This document shows, in pieces, positions 55,902 through 64,000 of a stretch of DNA of 64,000 bases. The notes beneath the pieces are model-generated. The model was given only the letters and a program-made list of their open reading frames with translations. It made no database searches and had not been told where the DNA came from. Both the position numbers and the translations under genes were made by a program. The stretch is from Rusavskia elegans (lineage: Eukaryota; Ascomycota; Lecanoromycetes; Teloschistales; Teloschistaceae), in contig SAUG01000040.1 in assembly GCA_011316305.1 (NCBI GenBank), positions 62,001 to 126,000 of the forward strand, in the 5' to 3' direction. The stretch's first letter is position 1. Every line of letters starts with the position of its first letter.

Positions 55902-58900
55902 CTATCCATTCACAGCAGCCATCAAACCCGGATATTTCTTCACCAGCTGGGCCTGCTTTCCATGCAGGAATTTGACCAATTGAACCACCTGCTCCCTCGT
56001 CTCGTCATCCAATTGCTCTTCCGGCGGGCCTAGGACTTGTTCGAGTATGGGCAGGATTTTCGGCGTAAGGCCTAGAATCGTTGGTTCGCCTTCGGAATCT
56101 AGTTTTCGATATTAGCACTTTGTACATCACATAACTTGCTCCACTTGGCGAAGTAGCAAAAGAGGAATAGAGATATTTCAAACTTACACAGCCGAACCAA
56201 GCACTCCCAAACAGAGGCATTCTCCTCGAAATCCTCCTTCAACGGCAACACGCTCACCAACGCCGGGAGCACCGCTCCCAACGGCACCTTATCCTGATAA
56301 TTGGAGATCATCCTTCCCACACAGCCCGCCGCATTATCCTTGGTCCTTGCCTCATCCTCTCCTAGAAGGGGTTCCAAATTGGCCAAGACGGTATTGAAAT
56401 TCTTCCCAATCTCCCTCTCATCCTCTGAGTTGGCAATCAGCAATCCGATGGCGAAAACGGCATTCGATTTGACGCCCGCGTCTTCATCTTGGAGACGATG
56501 CAACAGGATTTTGAAGAGGGATGACGTATAAGGCGTTACGGAAGCTTCCATGCCCCGGATACATTCGGCTAGGACGCCGACGGCGGTGGAGCGTTCATAG
56601 CTTTCGCTGCTGGAAGCGAAGCGGAGGATGGATTTGTCGATTAGCTTATAGAATTCTGCGAATGTGGGGCCGAGGACGTGTGAGAGGGAAACTATAACGT
56701 CTAGAGCGGTATCGATGACAAGCCAATCGTATTCGGAGGATTCGATGACGCCGGGGTCGAGGTCGTCTGGAGAGGAATTACTGTCAAAAGGGCCCATGTC
56801 GAGTTGGCAGGTGTGTTGTTTGTTGAGGAGGGAGAGGATTGTTTTAGACAGCGAAGTCAGGTTTGAGGGGTTTGAAATGAGTGAGGGTCCGGTAAGTTTG
56901 AGGGTGGCGGCGAGGTTGCGGTTGATTTCTGTGACGGTGGCTCTGATTGAGGGTCGGCGGTTAGCTTACGTCTGAAACGTGAGGAGCTGAAGAGTATGTG
57001 GGGACAAGGGATCGGCATCAGAGTATAGATTTCGCTTTCTCAGCAAGCATACATTGTATGTCTGAGTGAGCTGGGTATAACGAACATGTTTGTCATCATT
57101 TGCAATGCCTTGAAGTTGTAAAATGAGAATTGGTCTTGGAAAACATACCTATCCTCTTCTTCGTTCCATATCGCTAACGTAGATGTGGCAATGATTTCTC
57201 CAAGCTTCACTACTTCATCTGTAGGCTTCTGCTGTAACGGCAGACCAGGCTTCCATTTCTGAATCTCATCGGGTTGTAAGCCCCATACAGCGGCGTATAG
57301 TCGATATAATGTTCCGATGGCTCCTCGTCGGACACCTTCGTACGAGTGTTCGGTCATAGGTAGGACAGTCTCTACCGTCTTCTCAATGTAAGGAATGTAA
57401 TCTCGTGTCAGATGTGTCACGATGTCTCCAACGACTTCGACGGCGATTTCCTTCTCCTGGGCGACAGCGGTGACAGCTTGAAGATCAGCCCAGTCAGAGT
57501 CGTCATCATCATTTTCCATGCCATCAAGGTCCTCGATCTCGTCTGCTGCCGCCAATTCATCATCGGTGAAAGCTGAGACTTTAACTTTTCTGCCCCCGAT
57601 AGTGACCTCCTTTCCAACGAGATCGGCAGCTTCTTCACCAAGCTCAACGTCTAAATCTGACTCTTCACTTTCGAGGCTTTCGAAGATGGCTTTTATAACG
57701 CCCTCAAGGAAGGGCTTGAATTCGCTTTTGTAGACTTTCGCCATGTTGCCCCAGAAGAGAAAGCTCGTCTCGCGCAACTTCGGATGGTCTAGGTGAAGTC
57801 CTTCCTCGGTAGCCTCCATCAGCGGCCGCACATAACGCTGGAAGGGTTCTGCTCCGACAGCCAAGGCCATAGCACCCATCGCGTCGCAGGTCGTGCAGCG
57901 TAGATCGAGCTCTTCTTCGCTGTCCTTGATTCGGACATAATCTGACAATGCAGTCATAACCTGCTCGAAGTATGGGGCAAAGGCTTGCTTTGAACTGGCG
58001 GCAATGGCACCTAGAGCACCAATAGCTGCGGCTTTGATCTTGAGATCGGGATGCGTGAATAATTTGCTCATTCGGGGCACCAGTTCAGAGAGATAGCCTT
58101 GTAGGACATCTTCATCCAGCCCGTCAACCAGTGCATCAATGGCGTTGCAGCACGCTCTGATGGTATCCATGTTCTTCGTGTCTTCTGGCCCAGCGAGCTG
58201 CTTCATTGCGGTATCGAGATGCTTGACCAGAGCAGGCATGAGCTTCTCATGTTCCTTTCCTAGATCTTCTGCAAGATCTTCGGCAAGCCTCATGATCGTG
58301 TCAAGAGCCGCACGGCGGACTTTGTCTTCGGGATCCTGGAAAAGCCTTAGTACCAGCGGAAAGATCTCATGCAATTGGGTATTGATGAAATCCGGTGCGC
58401 CTTCCACACAGGTACCGAGGGCGAGGATCCCGGCCTTCCTTCGATCCGGGTCAGGACTATTGACGTAAGGACCAAGATTTTGGAGGAGCGGTACGACAAC
58501 TTGACTTGGGGGCAAGCTCTCAGAAAGGACGTCTATGAGCGCCAGAGCCGATCGGCCAGTTGTGACATCCTCGTCATCGGCGTCGGCATCGCCCATTTCA
58601 GTAACGATCTCTAGGCATTTCAATGTCAATTTTTCTCCAACCCTCAGCCCCTGCATCTTGAGTTTTCTGAAGCGCACACACTGCATCAGGAAACTTATGG
58701 CTTGTGTTCGAGCATCCTCATCAGCTTCGGTATTGGCAGCGATATTCGTCATGAACTGCAGTAGGTCTTTGAAGTGCTTGTTGAGAACCGCCGAGTCGCA
58801 TCCTAGTAGTGTCTGGAAGACCTCGAAACATTGGGTGGTTCGATCTTCGTCTGAAGCGTCGATGGCCGCTTTCAAGACTGCGACCATCTGAGGAATGAGA

Positions 58901-59568
58901 TCCTGTATTGTCTTCAAGGAATCTTCATCCTCTTCTGTATCCAGCAGGATGGCGATCCTGCTCAATGCGAGCATAGAATTAATCTTGACTTCGGCGCTTT
59001 GAGGATCATTGATCGTCTTGCCAAACAGCTCCAATAACTGTGGTATCTTGGCCGTCATATCTTCCTCCAGAGCCTCGATTGTGGTGAAGAGGATATAAGT
59101 GCCCACTTCTGGATGCCTTGGTGTTTGACTTCCAGCTGCTTGCACCAGGGTGTCGAACAAGTCCGGCCATTCTCCGTCGTTAAGATCGATTTTGGCAATT
59201 GCTGTGATGACACGGGCTGCTCCATGCCGTACCATTTGCTGCTCCTCTGCAAGGGTCCGCTGTAGGATATGTTGACGAATCTGAGGCTTCTGTCCGGCTG
59301 GTAAGGCTTTCCAGTGCTTGGATACAAGACTTCGAGCTTGCGTCGCAGCCAATTGTCGCAAGGATATGGATTCATCGGAGACAAGAAGCTGTAGTAGTAC
59401 AGTGAGAGATTCGGGGAGGGTATAATATTCAGATTTCAGAGTCGCTGTTGCAGCCTTGACTCGAGCAGTGTCGGCTACCTCTACATTAGCGGTTGCAATT
59501 CACAAATTGCTCGAAGGCTTACGGGCGAGGATCTCTCCAAACAGTTGGACAAACTTCTTGGTGTCCAT
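55902..59568 (-). CDS. KAP123: Importin beta-4 / karyopherin Kap123
   Basis: Four exons, 59568-59523, 59480-57149, 56942-56188 and 56098-55902, give 1109 aa; all phases close. The introns are 42, 206 and 89 nt. The start MDTKKFVQLFGEILAQ fits the family. The protein is a HEAT-repeat array throughout. Kap123-type segments include DESISLRQLAATQARSLVSK, EDKVRRAALDTIMRLAEDLA, KIKAAAIGALGAIAASSKQA and, after the long intron, ATVTEINRNLAATLKLTGPS. An acidic loop is near residue 650 (DGMENDDDDSDWADL). Kap123 carries ribosomal proteins and histones H3/H4 into the nucleus. Length equals the yeast protein (1113 aa). Confidence 0.95.
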
Positions 59569-59841
59569 TTTGTGTGATGCGGTTTACATAGGACGCTGGC
59601 ATGAGAAATCTTCCGTCACTTGTGCACTTCGAATTATCAAAAATTCGCTATCGATTACAAAATTTCATTTGGGGTCTGGCGCCTCAAGTTAGCGCATTCT
59701 TTCATAAGCCACCAAATATCAGCGTTCTGCCTCCACCATTGTTTGTGCTCTTCGATAAAGCCAAAAGGCGAAGGGAGGAGGCAATGCTCGTACAAACGAT
59801 GGGCAATACCTACATGCGAAGAACCTGGAATTTCTGGGAAA

Positions 59842-60905
59842 TTAAAAACAGATCTGGCCGCCATCAACCACCAAATCAGCCCCAGTGATGTAGCTCCCAG
59901 CACCGCTACAAAGCATCACCACCGGTCCCGTCAATTCATCGGGTTGTCCAATCCTTCCCATTGGGTTCCGCTTCTTCCATGTACTCCGCGCTTCGTCCAA
60001 ACCCTGACCTTCATTCAAGATTGTATCCATATACCCCGGGGAGATGCTATTGACCCGGATCCCATAGCGCGCCCACTCCGCAGCTAAAGATGTCTTCATG
60101 GATAATAGCGAGGCTTTAGAAGCATTGTACGCAGATTGCGGTTGCGGAAAGTTCGTTCTGTGAGCGGAGATGGATGCGATAAGGAGAATGGTACCAGGCG
60201 TGTTCGCGGCGACCATTACTTTGGCGACGGCTTGTGCGCAAAGGAAAGAACCAGTGGTGTTGATGTCGAATGTTCGGCGCCATTCTTCGCTCGACACGTC
60301 GATGGCGTGAATACAGCTTACGACGCCTGCGAAACAGCAAAGGACGTCTACGCTTCCCAGCTCCTGCACCGTCGCAGACACAGCCTGCTGTACCTGCTCT
60401 GCGTCTGTCACGTTGACTTTCTGCGTTAAGATCTTCGCACTGGGAAAGTCTTTACGGAGATCATCGATCTGAGTTGAAGAATGCGCAGGGTTAAGATCAA
60501 AGAGTGCGAGGCCGGATAAGCCGTGCTCTAGCAGAGCTCGAGCATTGACGAGAGCTAAGGTGCCAGCGCCTCCTGTTACTGCAAGAAAGGTCAGCCGTCG
60601 ATCCGATGGGATCCCATGGACCGGAAAGCATCTGTCCATTCGGCTGGCAAGCCGGGCATTCGATACCTCGATTGGGACTCAAGCCGAATGCCCTGCCTGG
60701 GCACAGAATATCCTCGGGTTATCGACATACCAATGGCATTTCCCTCAACAGCGAACCTCTTGACAGCGCGACCCTCGGCAGAAAGGTAGTGAGGCATTGG
60801 AGGTGGTGGTCCCGTCATCGACGAGGCATCACCTGTTGAGAGTGTCATATGGGGTATTTTACGGGAAGTAAGTACATCTCTTTCCGTCGCTGTTGATTGA
60901 GGCAT
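59842..60905 (-). CDS. Short-chain dehydrogenase/reductase
   Basis: Two exons, 60905-60731 and 60578-59842, give 303 aa (intron 60579-60730, 152 nt; frame closes through GNAI|VTGG). The first exon contributes an N-terminal extension (MPHYLSAEGRAVKRFAVEGN). Classical SDR features: cofactor loop TGGAGTLALVNARAL, FAGVVS in place of NNAG, active-site Ser in LLIASISAH, YxxxK in SAYNASKASLLSMK, and PGYMDT. Arrangement and the FAGVV variant resemble fungal arabinitol/sorbose/xylulose-type reductases; the substrate is a guess. An earlier ATG at 60977 is also in frame. The intron holds a hairpin element. Confidence 0.85.
60654..60693. repeat. Hairpin element, CGATACCYCGA family, copy D (in SDR intron)
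   Basis: Arms GGGCATTCG and CGAATGCCC (9 bp, perfect) enclose ATACCTCGATTGGGACTC. It lies wholly inside the 152-nt intron of the SDR gene. Confidence 0.5.
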
Positions 60906-61298
60906 GGTTTCGCGAATGTGTTTGAACCAGAGACTCTCGAATAGAGCCGAAGAATCCAAGACGGGTTCGATCTCCAAGAGCCTGTGTACAAATATATGCG
61001 AAAGTCAGGAGGTAGGATAAAGAGTGTCCTAAATATAGACTACAGCAGAGCAGCATCCCCACAGAGTCGGCTCGATCCTGCCTGACATCACCATGCATCA
61101 TTCAAAACGCATAGAATCACGTCAGCAGATTGTCGTTGATAATCAACTGCATGTCTACGTTGAAAACGAAACCTTGATTTCAAACCTATTCAGCGTATAT
61201 TTCTCTAGCTTTCCCCTTGCCATTCAAGTTTGTTATTACATCTCTATTTCCTACCTTATACACTATATTAAGGTAATCTGAACTTCGAACTCTCCATC
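60906..61298. promoter_or_regulatory. Divergent promoter of SDR and aldo-keto reductase
   Basis: 393 bp between the two start codons, AT-rich near the plus-strand gene. No specific binding site identified. The shared promoter suggests the two oxidoreductases could be co-expressed. Confidence 0.4.
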
Positions 61299-62474
61299 AT
61301 GGCCATATTTCCTCCAGCACCCAAGCCCAAGAGCCTACTTGGCTACCACCGCATCCTCTCCCCAACCGCCGGCGTCCGAGTCTCCCCAATCTGTCTCGGC
61401 GCCATGAACTTCGGCGAAGCCTACAAACAATTCATGGGCGAATGCACCCAAGAAACCGCCTTCAGCATCCTCGACTACTTCCACTCCAATGGGGGAAACT
61501 TCATCGACACCGCCAACAACTACCAAAACGAAGAAAGCGAAACCTGGATCGGCGAATGGATGGCCCAGCGCCAAAACCGCGACGAAATGGTCATCGCCAC
61601 CAAATTCACAACTGGAGTCGGTTTCCGCATGAACGCCGGAATCAAAGTAAACAACCAAGGCAGCCATTCCAAAAGCCTGAAAGTCTCCCTCGAGGCAAGT
61701 CTCAAGAAACTCCAAACAACCTACATCGACATCCTCTACGTCCACTGGTGGGATTTCACCACCTCCATCCCAGAACTCATGCAATCCCTGCACCACATGG
61801 TCGCCGCCGGGAAAGTCCTCTACCTAGGCATCAGCGACACTCCCGCCTGGGTCGTCAGCAAAGCAAACCAATATGCGCGCGATCACGCCCTCACGCAATT
61901 CAGCATCTATCAAGGCCGGTGGAACGCGGCTCAGCGCGATTTCGAACGCGATATCCTGCCCATGTGCGAAGATGAGGGTATGGCTATGGCACCGTGGTCC
62001 GCGCTCGGCGCCGGGCTTTTCAAAACGGACGAGCAGTTCGAGCAGAGCAAAGGCGAAGGACGCCAGTTCGGTGGGCCCACCGAAGAAATGCGCAAAGTAT
62101 CCGCAGCACTGAATAAGATTGCCAAAGCCAAGGGGACAGCTCTCACGAGTATTGCGCTGCGATACGTAATGCACAAATCGCCCTACGTCTACCCCATCGT
62201 TGGGGGACGAAAGATCGAGCATTTGAAAGGGAATATTGAAGCGTTGGCTATTGAGCTGACGGATGAGGAGGTGGATGAGATCGATGCGGCGTTGCCGTTT
62301 GATGTGGGGTTTCCTATGAATATGCTTTTTGAGATGGGCGGGGAGAAATATAATACCCGGATGAGCACGCCGGATATCCGGCTTTTGAACACGACGAGTA
62401 ATATTGATGTGGTGCAGAGGGGCAAGCCGCCGAAGGCACATGGTGCGGAGGAGGTTGCGGATGGGGATGCGTAG
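61299..62474 (+). CDS. Aldo-keto reductase (aryl-alcohol dehydrogenase / NorA type)
   Basis: Single frame, 391 aa. Starts MAIFPPAPKPKSLLGYHRIL as in fungal AKR9 proteins. The AKR tetrad is visible: Asp in FIDTANNYQNEESETWIGEW, Tyr in the same segment (NNY), Lys in VIATKFTTG and His in ILYVHWWDFTTS. The cofactor region is PIVGGRKIEHLKGNIEAL, and MAPWSALGAGLF precedes it. Close to norsolorinic acid reductase and aryl-alcohol dehydrogenase-like enzymes, which reduce aldehydes or ketones with NADPH. No other secondary-metabolism genes lie next to it, so a detoxification role is as likely. Confidence 0.9.
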   Translation: MAIFPPAPKPKSLLGYHRILSPTAGVRVSPICLGAMNFGEAYKQFMGECTQETAFSILDYFHSNGGNFIDTANNYQNEESETWIGEWMAQRQNRDEMVIATKFTTGVGFRMNAGIKVNNQGSHSKSLKVSLEASLKKLQTTYIDILYVHWWDFTTSIPELMQSLHHMVAAGKVLYLGISDTPAWVVSKANQYARDHALTQFSIYQGRWNAAQRDFERDILPMCEDEGMAMAPWSALGAGLFKTDEQFEQSKGEGRQFGGPTEEMRKVSAALNKIAKAKGTALTSIALRYVMHKSPYVYPIVGGRKIEHLKGNIEALAIELTDEEVDEIDAALPFDVGFPMNMLFEMGGEKYNTRMSTPDIRLLNTTSNIDVVQRGKPPKAHGAEEVADGDA

Positions 62475-62893
62475 GGAGGGGGGATGAGTTGGGGGGATGT
62501 GGAGATTATGATAGATGCTTCGGCTGTAGAGATTATGACGGTATCGAGGAACAAGTAATTAGTAATGTTTGACCTTTTGTCACAGTACTTTTTTGGTACG
62601 TTTCTTCCTCGTTCTTGTATTATGCTTTGATCTCGGCAAATCAAACGGGTAATCGAAGCTCGTGCTAAAACGGTGTCACTCTCGTAATGGAATGACCGGA
62701 TTCCCGTGTAATGCGAATCAGCTTGAAACATAGGCATCGGATGTATCGAGCCAGAGTACACATAGATGTCATAGACTGTAGATTGCGTGTAAGAATTGGT
62801 ACAACATGCAGCAAAATGCCGGATGATGGGACTTTGCGATTATCCATGAAATGACTCCTTTTCTACATGGTCAAAGATCTATAGAGTCTGCGT
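62475..62893. other. Intergenic, convergent 3' ends
   Basis: 3' UTR space of the aldo-keto reductase and eRF3 genes. Nothing structured seen. Confidence 0.6.
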
Positions 62894-64000
62894 TCAAGCC
62901 GTTGAGTCCGTGATCAGCTTTGTAATTTTTCCAATAGCTATCGTTTGTCCCTAGATTCCGTTGTCAGCATGTTCATGAAGACTTCGGACCGTTCGTGCTC
63001 AGGAGGCATGGTTTGATACATACCTGATCTCTTAACGTAAATCGTCCCTGATTGATATAGTTAGCAACATTATATCGCTTGTGCTCAGAGGGAAAAAAAA
63101 AGAGGGGGGGGTACCAATTGTGGCAATGTCTCATAAGTTTCTACGCACACCTTGCCCGCTGCGGAAATGACCTCCAGCCGCGCAATGACGGCCATGCCCT
63201 GTTTCCCGTACGGCGGCGGTTTCTTGCTCTTCCTTCCAGTGCCCTTCTCCAACTTATGCAGCAGCGCGCCGAAAGTAACTTCTTCTATCGCCGAATGTAC
63301 ATGCAACACACAGTTGAACCCGGCGCCCAAAATACTTTTGATTTCGAGGAGATGAATTTGCGCTTCAAAGGCTGCCACACAATGCACGGGTCGTTTGGGT
63401 GAGCACAACACGAAACCAGGTTGAACGTCTTCTTCCTCAACACCTCGGATGCGCAGGCGTACTTGATCGCCGCATTGAGCATTCTGAATTTCATCTTCCG
63501 TTTCCCCGTACAGAGCCGAGATGCTTATGTTGTCCCGGTTGGGCATCAAAAGATAATTATTGGTCTTGCGCAGAACGCCCGCTTCGATCTTGCCCTCAAT
63601 CATTGTACCCATGTCCTTGAATTTGGCGTTGACGGGCATCATGAACGGTGCATTGACTTTCCGCTCTAAAGATTTCAGATTATCGAGGTACTCCAGTAAT
63701 GACGGACCATCATGCCAGGGACAAATTTCTTTAGGCACGCGATCTTTGATGCCAACCGAGGTTTGTGCAGAGACCGGCATGAACGCCAAATCATTCTTAG
63801 AATACCCCAGTCCCTTGAGGAACGCAGTAAGTTTCTCAGTGCATTCCTTGTAGCGATCTTGACTCCATTCGACCGTCGTGTCATCCATTTTGTTGATGGC
63901 GACAACGAGTTTATTGACACCCTGGGTCTTGGCCAGCATAGCGTGTTCACGGGTTTGACCACCTCTTTCGAATCCGGTCTCGTACTCACCTTTCCGGGCG
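62894..64000 (-). CDS. SUP35: Translation release factor eRF3 (Sup35), C-terminal part
   Basis: The gene enters from the right edge of the window. Visible exons: 64000-63115, 63047-63024 (24 nt) and 62950-62894; introns are 67 and 73 nt and all phases close. The visible GTPase part starts at ARKGEYETGFERGGQTREHA, then NKMDD (G4, NKxD), and SAQTSVGIKD (G5 region). Domains 2 and 3 follow: GTMIEGKIEAGVLRK, GFVLCSPKRPVHCVAAFEAQ, VHSAIEEVTFGALLHKL and the end GQTIAIGKITKLI. These are eRF3 rather than EF-1A or Hbs1 features. eRF3 assists eRF1 in stop-codon-dependent peptide release. The N-terminal prion-like region and G1-G3 motifs are outside the window. Confidence 0.94.

Overview
This is nuclear DNA from a filamentous ascomycete (Pezizomycotina). 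The genes are split by short introns of about 42-150 nt with GTANGT-type donors, CTRAY-like branch sites and YAG acceptors. The conserved genes are standard ascomycete single-copy genes: a copper-fist regulator, Bfr2, Rad4, Mak5, Trm7, Coq5, BCKDH E1-alpha, Kap123 and eRF3. The presence of a Pth11/rhodopsin-like membrane protein and fungal F-box expansions also fits. I cannot name the genus. All exon models were built by eye from reading frame, splice signals and family conservation. Where the frame closes exactly across every junction I treat the model as reliable.

Layout. 0-1.1 kb: 3' part of a diverged protein kinase that needs a GC-AG intron. 2.9-4.4 kb: copper-fist transcription factor. 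4.8-5.2 kb: a 90-aa membrane protein. 5.4-8.5 kb: four tandem genes on the minus strand encoding small helical proteins, with a shared 26-codon first exon, a shared promoter element and, in three of them, a shared 3' end. 9.4-16.4 kb: an RBR ubiquitin ligase and several hypothetical proteins. 16.6-30.3 kb: dense housekeeping block (BFR2, a disordered nuclear protein, RAD4, an AsnB-type amidotransferase, MAK5). 31.4-32.9 kb: a seven-exon rhodopsin-domain membrane protein. 34.4-44.8 kb: a gene-poor accessory region with four divergent F-box-like paralogues, two of them broken, another broken gene and a 667-nt poly(T) tract. 44.8-48.4 kb and 50.7-54.0 kb hold little I can support as genes but contain palindromic or inverted repeats. 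48.4-64.0 kb is again housekeeping (TRM7, COQ5, BCKDH E1-alpha, KAP123, an SDR/AKR divergent pair, and the 3' end of the eRF3 gene).

How genes relate. Several products serve ribosome and translation functions (Bfr2 and Mak5 in ribosome assembly, Trm7 in tRNA modification, eRF3 in termination). They are scattered singletons, not an operon-like group. COQ5 and BCKDH E1-alpha are mitochondrial enzymes. The SDR and aldo-keto reductase are transcribed away from a shared 393-bp promoter.

Most unusual points: (i) the tandem small-protein array with its conserved AAGTCTTGGCA promoter block; (ii) the F-box cluster with a shared FFF-x2-G-x-NPF C-terminal motif and two members inactivated by nonsense or frameshift lesions; (iii) the poly(T) tract; (iv) four short hairpin elements sharing the core CGATACCYCGA, one lying inside an intron; (v) a telomere-like box upstream of MAK5; (vi) a repeated C-rich to G-rich switch along the coding strand of many genes.
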